The notes beneath the pieces were generated by a model. The model searched no databases, was not told where the DNA came from, and saw nothing but the letters and a program-made list of their open reading frames with translations. Shown piece by piece: positions 54,027 to 62,075 of a stretch of 64,000 nucleotides of DNA (within the stretch, counting starts at the first letter, position 1; every line of letters starts with the position of its first letter). The position numbers were made by a program, and so were the translations under genes. Source of the stretch: Alicyclobacillus sp. (GTDB taxonomy: Bacteria; Bacillota; Bacilli; Alicyclobacillales; Alicyclobacillaceae); contig NZ_JAIMAV010000004.1 of the NCBI RefSeq assembly GCF_023511815.1, positions 1 to 64,000 on the forward strand, read 5' to 3'.

Positions 54027-54344
54027 TCAATGGCCGCGGGCCCACATCGTGACCGCGCCGGCGACGAAGGAGAACGCCATGCACAGCACATACACCGACA
54101 ACAGGCGCATCGCGAATCGATCCCGCCAGATGTGCATCACCAGCGCCAGCACGCTGCCGATGAGTGCCAGCGCCCACGTCCAGACGACACAGGCCGCCTG
54201 CCACGGGAACGGGATGCAGCTGGCCGCCGCCGTCAAGACCGAAGCGAACGCCAATCCCCACGCGCACAGGACCACCACCCACTGCGGCCAGCTGCGCATC
54301 GTGCGCAGATGATGCAGGCGTTTTTTCGCCTTCCACGCCCGCAT
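54027..54344 (-). CDS. Small multi-pass membrane protein of unknown function
   Basis: MRAWKAKKRLHHLRTMRSWPQWVVVLCAWGLAFASVLTAAASCIPFPWQAACVVWTWALALIGSVLALVMHIWRDRFAMRLLSVYVLCMAFSFVAGAVTMWARGH, three predicted TM helices; terminator-like hairpin follows. Confidence 0.6.
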   Translation of the reverse strand: MRAWKAKKRLHHLRTMRSWPQWVVVLCAWGLAFASVLTAAASCIPFPWQAACVVWTWALALIGSVLALVMHIWRDRFAMRLLSVYVLCMAFSFVAGAVTMWARGH

Positions 54345-54597
54345 GCTGATCACCCTGGCCGGTTGCGGATTCCGGCCGGGCCACCTGGTGTTCTGCGGTT
54401 TCCCGTGATGTCCCTGTCCCTGCACAGCTCACAACCCCTCACCCGTTTGTCTACGATGGTACCCTGAGGACGGGAGATTCGCAAGATCTACTCATTCTAT
54501 TCAGAATACCATGGACAACATCGCCCGCATCGATATATAACAGCGTATGCAAGAGGTCGCACGGATTTGGCGGTTGCGCCGGAAGGAGGGCCACTTT

Positions 54598-56064
54598 ATG
54601 GTCGGAACAGCGGTCGGCGCGGTGCTCGAAGGCATCCGCGGGGCGCTGGTCACGGTGGAGGCGGATGTCGGCCGCGGTCTCCCTCAATTTCACATCGTCG
54701 GGCTGCCCGATTCGGCGGTCAACGAGTCCAAACTCCGGATCCGCTCCGCGATCCGACAGTGCGGTCTGGAGTTCCCGAATCAACGCATCACCGTCAATCT
54801 GTCTCCCGCCAGCGTGCGCAAACGCGGGGCCGGTCTGGATTTGGCCATCGCCGTCGCCATCCTCAGGGCCGCCGGTGTGCTCCCGGGTTCCGAAACACCG
54901 CTTGGCTTCGCGGCCGAGCTGAGCCTGTCCGGAGCGCTCGTCGCCGTGCCGGAAGCCGTCAATCTGGCCATCGCTCTGGCGGCGGAAGGGATTGAACACC
55001 TGGTTGTCGCACGGGCGCAGGCCGTCACCTGCGTACCCGTCCCGAACCTGACGTGGCACCTGTATTCCCACCTGGCCGACCTCATCCGGGACCTGCGCGC
55101 GGGCGGGGGGCCGCGCCGGCCGTACCCCCCGCCGCCGATTCCCGCCGGCGACAGCGAGGTCAGCCTGGACGACGTCCTCGGCCAGGAGGCGGTCAAGCGC
55201 GCCCTGGTCATCGCCGCCGCCGGCCACCACCACATTCTGCTGGTGGGCCCGCCCGGATGTGGAAAGACGATGCTCGCCGAACGCCTGCACACGCTCCTCC
55301 CGGACCTTTCGCCGGCGGATGCGCTCGAGGTGCACGCCATCCATCTGGCGGGGGGGTCCCGCCAGCCGACGCTGCGGCCCCCGCTGCGGATGCCCCATCA
55401 CTCCGTGGGCCAGGCGGGTCTCATCGGCGGCGGATCGCCCCCCGCCCCGGGGGAGGTGACGCTCGCCCACCGCGGTGTCCTGGTCCTCGACGAGATGCTC
55501 GAGTTTCGCCGCGCGGCGCTGGAGGCGCTGCGCGAGCCCCTGGTGCACGGCGCGGTGCATCTGACGCGCGCCGGCCGGTCCGTGACCTATCCGGCCGCGT
55601 TCCTGCTCGTCGGCACGCTCAACCCGTGTCCCTGCGGCCAGAGCGGATTCGGCACCTGCACCTGCCCGCAGGCGGCGGTTCAACGGTACTGGAGCCACCT
55701 GTCCGGCCCGTTGCTCGACCGGATCGACATGGTGATCCCGGTGCTCCCGGAGCATGGTCGCGCCGTTCTACCCGCGGGGCCGCGGGCGAGCGTCCTGCGC
55801 CAGGCCGTTGTCACCGCCCGCGACGCACTCGCGCACCGGCCGGCGGACGCGGCCACCCGCACCCGGCCGGCCGACTTCACCCTCGCGGCGCACCGCCGTC
55901 TTCAGCTCGCCGCGGAACGGCTGCCGCTGTCCCAGCGCGGCCGGCAGGCCATCGCCCGGCTGGCCCGAACCCTCAGCGCGCTGGACGGGGCGGATGCCGT
56001 CGACGCGCGGCACATCGACGAGGCCATCGCCCACCGGACCACCGGCCTGCCCCAGGGCCGGTGA
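54598..56064 (+). CDS. comM: YifB/ComM family Mg-chelatase-like AAA ATPase
   Basis: VGTAVGAVLEGIRGALVTVEADVGRGLPQFHIVGLPDSAVNESKLRIRSAIRQCGLEFPNQRITVNLSPA, GPPGCGKTMLAERL; RBS GGAAGGAGGG. Confidence 0.95.
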   Translation: MVGTAVGAVLEGIRGALVTVEADVGRGLPQFHIVGLPDSAVNESKLRIRSAIRQCGLEFPNQRITVNLSPASVRKRGAGLDLAIAVAILRAAGVLPGSETPLGFAAELSLSGALVAVPEAVNLAIALAAEGIEHLVVARAQAVTCVPVPNLTWHLYSHLADLIRDLRAGGGPRRPYPPPPIPAGDSEVSLDDVLGQEAVKRALVIAAAGHHHILLVGPPGCGKTMLAERLHTLLPDLSPADALEVHAIHLAGGSRQPTLRPPLRMPHHSVGQAGLIGGGSPPAPGEVTLAHRGVLVLDEMLEFRRAALEALREPLVHGAVHLTRAGRSVTYPAAFLLVGTLNPCPCGQSGFGTCTCPQAAVQRYWSHLSGPLLDRIDMVIPVLPEHGRAVLPAGPRASVLRQAVVTARDALAHRPADAATRTRPADFTLAAHRRLQLAAERLPLSQRGRQAIARLARTLSALDGADAVDARHIDEAIAHRTTGLPQGR

Positions 56065-56139
56065 TCGTCCGTCTCTCCTTCTCGCCCATCTCCTTGCGAT
56101 CCGGTGCCGGGGGACCGGCATCCTCCCGTACTGGCATCC

Positions 56140-56526
56140 TCACGCCCCGTCAGACGGAATGTCGCAGGCGCCGCGGACGTGATCGAACGCCGCCACGCGC
56201 CCATTGCGGACGGTGACGCCGATGACGTCCACGCGCACCATGCTCGGCTTCGGGTCGGGCAACTCGGCCACAAGCCGCCGGATGGCCCGTTGCAGGCGCC
56301 GCTGTTTGGTCGGTGTCACCGATTCGAGGGGGGTGCCGAATCCGTCCGTGCTGCGCGTTCGCACCTCGATGACGACCAGTTCGCCCTGCGGTGTCCGGGT
56401 GACGAGGTCCAGCTCCCCAAATCGGCACCGCCCCCGGGTCCTCTCCACGCGCCAACCGAGCACGCGCTCGACGTACTGGGCGGCAAACCGCTCACCGAAT
56501 CGCCCGAGGCGCCCCCTCGCGTCCAT
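56140..56526 (-). CDS. YraN family protein (UPF0102, endonuclease-like fold)
   Basis: GRFGERFAAQYVERVLGWRVERTRGRCRFGELDLVTRTPQGELVVIEVRTRS. Confidence 0.93.
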   Translation of the reverse strand: MDARGRLGRFGERFAAQYVERVLGWRVERTRGRCRFGELDLVTRTPQGELVVIEVRTRSTDGFGTPLESVTPTKQRRLQRAIRRLVAELPDPKPSMVRVDVIGVTVRNGRVAAFDHVRGACDIPSDGA

Positions 56527-56800
56527 TCGGCCCCACCCCTTCGCCGGACGAGCGCGCGGCCTGATGGATCGCGGCGAGCACCTGTGCGACGACCTCGTAC
56601 AGTTCCTGCGGGATCACCGCGTCCACCTCGAGGGCCATGAGGGCCGCCGCCAGCGCCGGATCCCGGTGGACGGGGACGTTGGCCTCGCCCGCGCGGCGCA
56701 GGATTGCCTCCGCCACCGCCCCGCTGCCCTTGGCCACCACGCGCGGGGCGGCATCCACCGACCGCCTATACCGGAGCGCCACCGCCCGCCGCCGCTCCAT
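56492..56800 (-). CDS. ylqH: FlhB C-terminal-domain-like protein (YlqH/FhlB-like)
   Basis: MERRRAVALRYRRSVDAAPRVVAKGSGAVAEAILRRAGEANVPVHRDPALAAALMALEVDAVIPQELYEVVAQVLAAIHQ matches FlhB downstream of the NPTH site. Confidence 0.9.
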   Translation of the reverse strand: MERRRAVALRYRRSVDAAPRVVAKGSGAVAEAILRRAGEANVPVHRDPALAAALMALEVDAVIPQELYEVVAQVLAAIHQAARSSGEGVGPNGREGAPRAIR

Positions 56801-57896
56801 CGTCATCTCCCTCCTCGTCCGACACGTGCCAGCCGGACAGACGCCATCCCGACGCGGCGAGCGCGGCACCGACCGCCGCCTCGGCCGCAGCCAGAGCGGG
56901 TCGCAGCGCCTGCGGCGCCGCAAGCCGCACGGACACGGACGGTTGTGCCGCCAGGATCTCCACCGCCACGTCCCCGCCGCGAACCCGGACGCGAAGTTCC
57001 AGCCGGTGGACCGTTCGCCCATCGGGGGTCGTTCGGCTCCGCCGCCGCCCCTCCCAGTGAACCGCGGGCCCTCTCGTCGGTTGCGCGCCCGCCGGTCCGG
57101 GCCAGAACAGGCCGGCGCCGAGCACCGCGCCGTCGGGGGCCTGCACGGCCGCCTGCACGCGCGCCGCCAGCGCCTTTCGCTGCACCGTCTCCGGCGCGTG
57201 GGCGTATTGCGAATGCCCCCAGTGCGCGAAGTCCACCACCGCACCGGTCTGGCCCGCGCCGGGTGCAACGGAACCCCCTCCCGCACGGGTGGGATTCGGC
57301 GCCGACGCCAAATCGCTCGACGCGGCGGAGGGCGAACCGGCAGAGTTCGGCGCCGCGGAGAATCCGCCGCCGGGCGGGGGATCGACGGGCGGATGTCCCT
57401 CCACCCGCGCACCCGGCCAATACACCTCACCGTCCGAAGCCCCCTGTGCCAACTCCGCCAACACGGTCCACAGCCGCACCATGGCCTCGGGGTTGGCACC
57501 GCCGCCCCCATCCGAAGGGTCCGCGGGTGCCTGCGCGGGGCCCGGGATGCCGGTGAGATCGAACATCAACCGGCGCCACGCCCACTCCGTCCGCAGCCAT
57601 TCCGCTCGCTCCAACAGGCGCGCGGGCAGGACCTGCTCCAGCCGCGCCACCTGCGCCAACCCGGTGCCATCCGCGCCGGCTCCTGCGAGGCGGTCCCCCC
57701 GGGCGACCCGGTCCCCCCGGGCGCCGCGCGGGCCATCCGCGGCTCCTTCCGACCGGGGGTGTTCCCCCTCTCCCGCCGGCACCGGTCCTCGAACGCGGCC
57801 GGATTCGCGAACGGGCGGCACGCCCGCGCCCGTCAGACCCGCCCCGCCCGGCGGCAACACCGGCCCGCTCACCAGATCCCCAGCGTGGCCTGGCAC
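56766..57896 (-). CDS. YlqG-like / FliK C-domain-like protein
   Basis: C-terminal region VHRLELRVRVRGGDVAVEILAAQPSVSVRLAAPQALRPALAAAEAAVGAALAASGWRLSGWHV resembles the FliK C-domain; position between rnhB and ylqH. Confidence 0.65.
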   Translation of the reverse strand: MPGHAGDLVSGPVLPPGGAGLTGAGVPPVRESGRVRGPVPAGEGEHPRSEGAADGPRGARGDRVARGDRLAGAGADGTGLAQVARLEQVLPARLLERAEWLRTEWAWRRLMFDLTGIPGPAQAPADPSDGGGGANPEAMVRLWTVLAELAQGASDGEVYWPGARVEGHPPVDPPPGGGFSAAPNSAGSPSAASSDLASAPNPTRAGGGSVAPGAGQTGAVVDFAHWGHSQYAHAPETVQRKALAARVQAAVQAPDGAVLGAGLFWPGPAGAQPTRGPAVHWEGRRRSRTTPDGRTVHRLELRVRVRGGDVAVEILAAQPSVSVRLAAPQALRPALAAAEAAVGAALAASGWRLSGWHVSDEEGDDDGAAAGGGAPV

Positions 57897-58543
57897 GCCC
57901 GCCGCACCGGTGCGAAGGAACGTCTGTGCAAAGGCGTCGGGCCATGCGTCGCCAGGGCGCTCAGGTGTTCCGGCGTCCCATAGCCGACATGCCGCTCAAA
58001 CCCGTACGCCGGGTACGCACCGGCCTGCCCCCGCATCCACCGGTCTCTTGCCACCTTGGCGACGATGGACGCCGCCGCGATGGACAGACAGCGGGCGTCC
58101 CCGTCAATCACCGGGACCGCCCGCAGGGGCCGGGTCGGGAACACCGGCGCGTACGGCCCGTCCGCCAGCACCAGGCCCACGGGCACGGACAGCCCCTCCA
58201 CCGCCCGGCCCATCGCCAGGCGCGCGGCCTGGAGGATGTTCATCTCGTCAATCTCCGCCGCGCTCGCAAAGCCCACCGAGACCGCCGCCGCGTCGCGCAG
58301 AATCCGCTCGTAGAGCGCCTCGCGCTGCCGGTATGTAAGGGATTTCGAATCGTCGACAAACACCCACCGCTCCGGCGGCCCGTTCAGCACCACCGCCGCG
58401 GCGACCACCGGCCCGGCGAGCGCCCCGCGCCCCGCCTCATCGACCCCGGCGTACACGCACGTGGACTCGACCAGCATCTGTTCCTCGCGCCAAAGCCGCT
58501 GTGCCCGCAGTTGGCGCGCGGCCAACCGTTCCTCCGTCCGCAC
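57869..58543 (-). CDS. rnhB: Ribonuclease HII
   Basis: VYAGVDEAGRGALAGPVVAAAVVL..., DGDARCLSIAAASIVAKVARDRWM. Confidence 0.97.
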   Translation of the reverse strand: MRTEERLAARQLRAQRLWREEQMLVESTCVYAGVDEAGRGALAGPVVAAAVVLNGPPERWVFVDDSKSLTYRQREALYERILRDAAAVSVGFASAAEIDEMNILQAARLAMGRAVEGLSVPVGLVLADGPYAPVFPTRPLRAVPVIDGDARCLSIAAASIVAKVARDRWMRGQAGAYPAYGFERHVGYGTPEHLSALATHGPTPLHRRSFAPVRRACQATLGIW

Positions 58544-58575
58544 GGTCGACCTCCTCGCTTTCGAAAACCTCTCTC

Positions 58576-59520
58576 TCAGTCTACCGCCGCGGGCCCCGTT
58601 TGGCCATCCACCTGAGGAGAATTCTCATCCCGCTCGGGCGGCCACTCAAACGAAAGACGGCCGAGTTTGCCGGTCTGCACCTCGCGCAGCAACAGATCGG
58701 CGGCGCGTTCCTCGTCCCAGGCACCGCCTCCGCGACGCAGACCGCGCCGCTGGGCGATCCCGTTCAACACCGGCTCGGCGGCGCGCCACACGGCTCCCGT
58801 GTCGAGGGACTCGAGCGAAGAGGTGTCCGCGGCCGGTTCCACGCCGTACCGTTCCACCAGGGCCGTCGGGTAATGGCGGGATGCGAACACCACAAAATAG
58901 GCGGCGACCAGCAGCCGATCGACCACCTCCGCCTTGATGGCGCCCGACACCGCCAGCGCCAGCGCCGCGCGCTGGTCCTCCAGCTTCGGCCACAGGACCC
59001 CGGGCGTGTCCAGCAACTCCACCTGCCCCAGGCGCACCCACTGCGGGGTCTGCGTGATGCCGGGCCGATCCCCGATGCGCGCCGCTGCGCGCCCGGCCAA
59101 CCGGTTGATGAGAGAGGACTTGCCGACGTTCGGGATGCCCACCACCATCGCCCGCAGGGGCCGCGGCCGAATCCCGCGGCGCGCCTCCTTCTCCCGCAGC
59201 GCCCGCGCGGCCTCCTCGAGGGCCGGGACAATCTCGTGGACGCCGCGGCCACTCTTCGCGTCGACGAGGACCACGGGGTATCCCTCGCCACCCAGGTGAG
59301 CCGTCCACGCCGCGGTGGCTCGGGGATCCGCGAGATCGATCCGGGTCATCACCACGACCTTCGGCCTTGCCCCGAGCATCTGGCGAAGCATCGGATTGCG
59401 GCTTGCCGCCGGCAGCCGGGCGTCGACCAACTCGAGCACCGCGTCGACGCGGCGCAGCGACTCCTCCATCTGCCGCTTTGCTTTGGCCATGTGGCCGGGA
59501 AACCAATGGATGGGTTCCAC
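58576..59520 (-). CDS. rbgA: Ribosome biogenesis GTPase YlqF/RbgA
   Basis: MEPIHWFPGHMAKAKRQMEESLRRVDAVLELVDARLPAASRNPML; circularly permuted GTPase motifs (VVGIPNVGKSSLINRL). Confidence 0.96.
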   Translation of the reverse strand: MEPIHWFPGHMAKAKRQMEESLRRVDAVLELVDARLPAASRNPMLRQMLGARPKVVVMTRIDLADPRATAAWTAHLGGEGYPVVLVDAKSGRGVHEIVPALEEAARALREKEARRGIRPRPLRAMVVGIPNVGKSSLINRLAGRAAARIGDRPGITQTPQWVRLGQVELLDTPGVLWPKLEDQRAALALAVSGAIKAEVVDRLLVAAYFVVFASRHYPTALVERYGVEPAADTSSLESLDTGAVWRAAEPVLNGIAQRRGLRRGGGAWDEERAADLLLREVQTGKLGRLSFEWPPERDENSPQVDGQTGPAAVD

Positions 59521-59570
59521 CGCAACGCCTCCTCTTTAGATGGACGCCGTTGTCTCACGGTATAAAAAAG

Positions 59571-59590
59571 GAGGACGGTTTCCCGTCCCC
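59571..59590 (-). terminator. Rho-independent terminator downstream of rplS
   Basis: Minus strand GGGGACGG-GAAA-CCGTCCTC followed by CTTTTTTATA. Confidence 0.75.
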
Positions 59591-59620
59591 CTCGATGTCG
59601 TTGGTTGCGCGACGGCCCCC

Positions 59621-59962
59621 TCAGCGAATCTCCTTGATGCGGGCCGCCTTGCCGGACAGGCCGCGCAGGTAGTACAGCTTGGCGCGGCGCACCTTGCCGC
59701 GGCGCACGACCTCAATTTTCTCCACCTTCGGCGAATGCAACGGGAACGTGCGCTCCACGCCGACGCCGTACGAGATCTTGCGGACGGTGTAGGTCTCGCT
59801 GATGCCACCGCCGCGCCGGCGGATCACGACGCCCTCGAAGACCTGAATGCGCTCACGCTGTCCTTCACGAACCTTCACGTGCACCCGCACGGTGTCACCG
59901 GGGCGAAAATCCGGGATGTCGGTGCGCAGCTGGTCCTGGGTCACTTCACGCAGAATGTTCAT
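59621..59962 (-). CDS. rplS: 50S ribosomal protein L19
   Basis: [100 protein letters not shown]. Confidence 0.98.
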   Translation of the reverse strand: MNILREVTQDQLRTDIPDFRPGDTVRVHVKVREGQRERIQVFEGVVIRRRGGGISETYTVRKISYGVGVERTFPLHSPKVEKIEVVRRGKVRRAKLYYLRGLSGKAARIKEIR

Positions 59963-59969
59963 CCGGAAC

Positions 59970-60032
59970 GCCCTCCTTCCCACAGGTGTTCATACCATCC
60001 TCTCAGCCCTGGCAGCGGAACACCGTAATCAC
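59970..60032 (-). ncRNA. Ribosomal protein L19 leader-like RNA element
   Basis: Minus strand GTGATTACGGTGTTCCGCTGCC...GGTATGAACACCTGTGGGAAGGAGG immediately 5' of rplS; GGTGTTC pairs with GAACACC just before the RBS. Confidence 0.65.
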
Positions 60033-60040
60033 GCCGAACC

Positions 60041-60070
60041 ATTCTACCACACTCATCGCTCGTTCGGCAA
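60041..60070 (-). promoter_or_regulatory. Predicted sigma-A promoter for rplS
   Basis: Minus strand TTGCCG (60070-60065), 18-nt spacer, TAGAAT (60046-60041). Confidence 0.6.
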
Positions 60071-60075
60071 TCGCT

Positions 60076-60807
60076 TCATGTGTTGGACCGGTGGATCTGA
60101 ACCGTGGCACTCATCCCGGGGACCAGGTGCACCCCGCCGTACCCGGACAGGTCGATGCGCACCGGCACCGTCTGGGTGACCTTGGTGTAGGTTCCGCTCG
60201 CCGTCCCCGCCGCGGGAAGCAGAGAGAACAGCGAGTTCGTCGCCCGCCCGATGCTGGTCACCGTCCCCTTGAACGTCTGGTCGGGATACGCGTCGATATG
60301 GATGTCCACCGCGTCACCGACGTCCACGTTGCGCACATCGGTCTCATTGATGTTGGCGGTGACGTAGAGGTGATTGAGGTCCACCACATACGCCAACGGT
60401 TGCCCGGGTGCGGCCATCTGGCCGACCGTCGCGTTGACGCGGGTGATGGTCCCGCCGGTCGGGCTGTCGATCTCGGCGGCCCGATTGACCGCCGCCGCGA
60501 CGTTCGGGTCCTTCGCCGCCTGACCCAGCTGCCCGAGCTCGATCCGCGGATCCACCTTGCCGAGGGCCTGTCCGGCCTGCACCGTATCGCCTTCCTTGAC
60601 ATTCCACGCGGTCAGATCGCCGGCGAACTGCACGTTGACCGGATACTCCGGCCCCTCCACAAAGGCGTTGTTGGTGGTGACGAAGTTCTCCCGGTTGTAA
60701 TAGTACGTGTACCCGCCGTAAATCAAACCGAGGATCACCAACAACGCCACGACGTTGAGCAAAATGATGCGCCGCAAGCCCACGCGAACACCCCTCTTCT
60801 GTGCCAC
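60076..60807 (-). CDS. HlyD/EmrA-type efflux periplasmic-adaptor-like protein
   Basis: N-terminal TM, YYYNRENFVTTNNAFVEGPEYPVNVQFAGDLTAWNVKEGDTVQAGQALGKVDPR..., PTGGTITRVNATVGQMAAPGQPLAYVVDLNHLYVTANINETDVRNVDVGDAVDIHIDAYPDQTFKGTVTSI. Confidence 0.9.
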   Translation of the reverse strand: MAQKRGVRVGLRRIILLNVVALLVILGLIYGGYTYYYNRENFVTTNNAFVEGPEYPVNVQFAGDLTAWNVKEGDTVQAGQALGKVDPRIELGQLGQAAKDPNVAAAVNRAAEIDSPTGGTITRVNATVGQMAAPGQPLAYVVDLNHLYVTANINETDVRNVDVGDAVDIHIDAYPDQTFKGTVTSIGRATNSLFSLLPAAGTASGTYTKVTQTVPVRIDLSGYGGVHLVPGMSATVQIHRSNT

Positions 60808-60824
60808 TGCGATGCTTTAGCCGA

Positions 60825-60837
60825 CATAAATTTTATG
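60825..60837. promoter_or_regulatory. Palindromic operator-like site overlapping the predicted -10 of the HlyD gene
   Basis: CATAAA-t-TTTATG; minus-strand promoter TAGACA-17 nt-TAAAAT overlaps it. Confidence 0.5.
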
Positions 60838-60888
60838 ATGTGTAGCTTCGTTTGTCTAGCGCTCGGCCGCGGTGTTTGGCAAAGCAAA

Positions 60889-60910
60889 ACGGTCCCCGGA
60901 CGGGGACCGT
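60889..60910 (-). terminator. Terminator after the 47-aa ORF
   Basis: Minus strand ACGGTCCCC-GTCC-GGGGACCGT followed by TTTGCTTTG. Confidence 0.7.
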
Positions 60911-60940
60911 CTCTCACACCGTTGTCCAACTCCGGCCGGT

Positions 60941-61084
60941 TCAGGCGCCCTGCGGGTCTTCCGCGGGGATGCCATCCCCCTGGCCGGATGCGTCCTCCTC
61001 CGGAGCCCTGCGGGCCATCCGGTCCAAGGACACCTCAATCTCCAGATCCTGAATGAAACGTGGCAGCTCCGGCTGCTGTTTCAT
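60941..61084 (-). CDS. 47-aa microprotein of unknown function
   Basis: MKQQPELPRFIQDLEIEVSLDRMARRAPEEDASGQGDGIPAEDPQGA; RBS GAGGGGGGA, own promoter and terminator. Confidence 0.65.
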   Translation of the reverse strand: MKQQPELPRFIQDLEIEVSLDRMARRAPEEDASGQGDGIPAEDPQGA

Positions 61085-61159
61085 GTCACATCCCCCCTCG
61101 ATTGAACTTCTCAATCGCGGGTTCCACCGTAGGGCAGCCGCTCCATGGAACACAGCGAC

Positions 61160-61201
61160 GGTTTACATAAACATTATACTGTAAACCAACGCCCAGTGCA
61201 A
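61160..61201 (-). promoter_or_regulatory. Strong predicted sigma-A promoter whose -10 box sits inside an inverted repeat
   Basis: Minus strand TTGCAC (61201-61196), 17-nt spacer, TATAAT (61178-61173); GGTTTAC (61187-61181) and GTAAACC (61166-61160) arms flank the -10. Confidence 0.75.
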
Positions 61202-61244
61202 TGTCCATGCCAAATATCGCTGTGCATGAGGCGCCGGCCACAGG

Positions 61245-62075
61245 TCAGTTGACATTTTCCAGCTGCCGCACCAGGTCCTTGGGCAGGGTGATGCGTGCCA
61301 CCGGTGCATCGAGATCGAAGAACACCGTGCTCGCGTCCACCTGCACGGTTCCAATCTCCCGTACGGTTCCGACCGATTGCGCGTCCACGCGGCGCAGGAC
61401 GTGGGTCCGCTCCCCAATGTAAAACGTCATCTGCACCGCTCCCATCTGGCCCGGGTTGACCGGCCACACCAACGCCGCATCGCCCGCGGTGACCCCGCCC
61501 GGCCACAGGTCCTGTCCGGACATCGTCGTCCGGTACACGTCGCAGTATTCGTCGTTGACGTACACGCGCGGGAGCTTCCCGAGGGGCGCCGCATGGGCCA
61601 TCGCCTGCTGAATCGTCCGCACGTAGCTCTGATACGCGTCCACATCCGCGATGGCGGGCGTCGGCGACCAGTGTCCGTCCTGCCGGAAATAGGCCGACTG
61701 CCCCTGTTGGTAGAAGTACAGGTCGGTTCCCTGATTCAAAATGTCGATGGACAGCCGGTCGGGGCGGTTGACGGCCCCGTACGCCGCGTAGCTGCTGCGA
61801 AGCGAACCCTGCTGGGACTGCACATCGAGCTTGATCATGTATTGTTTGACCGATTCCCCCGCCTGCGCCGCGTTCAGCACCGTCCTCCACGCCTCCGGCC
61901 CGAGCGGCACGGCCTGGGCGGCGTTCGGGCGATCGCTCGGCTGGGTCGCCGGGGTGCATCCCTCCAGCGCGGCAAGGCCCGCGACGGCCGCCAGGGTGAC
62001 GATCCACCGCCCGCCGCCGGCAGGACACAGGCGCGTCCTCCACCGTGAACCGTTGGTCTCAACGCTCTTTCGCAT
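61245..62075 (-). CDS. Putative lipoprotein, LolA/LppX-like fold suspected
   Basis: Signal with lipobox-like LEGC; YMIKLDVQSQQGSLRSSYAAYGAVNRPDRLSIDILNQGTDLYFYQQGQSAYFRQDGHW; start overlaps the upstream stop. Confidence 0.7.
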   Translation of the reverse strand: MRKSVETNGSRWRTRLCPAGGGRWIVTLAAVAGLAALEGCTPATQPSDRPNAAQAVPLGPEAWRTVLNAAQAGESVKQYMIKLDVQSQQGSLRSSYAAYGAVNRPDRLSIDILNQGTDLYFYQQGQSAYFRQDGHWSPTPAIADVDAYQSYVRTIQQAMAHAAPLGKLPRVYVNDEYCDVYRTTMSGQDLWPGGVTAGDAALVWPVNPGQMGAVQMTFYIGERTHVLRRVDAQSVGTVREIGTVQVDASTVFFDLDAPVARITLPKDLVRQLENVN

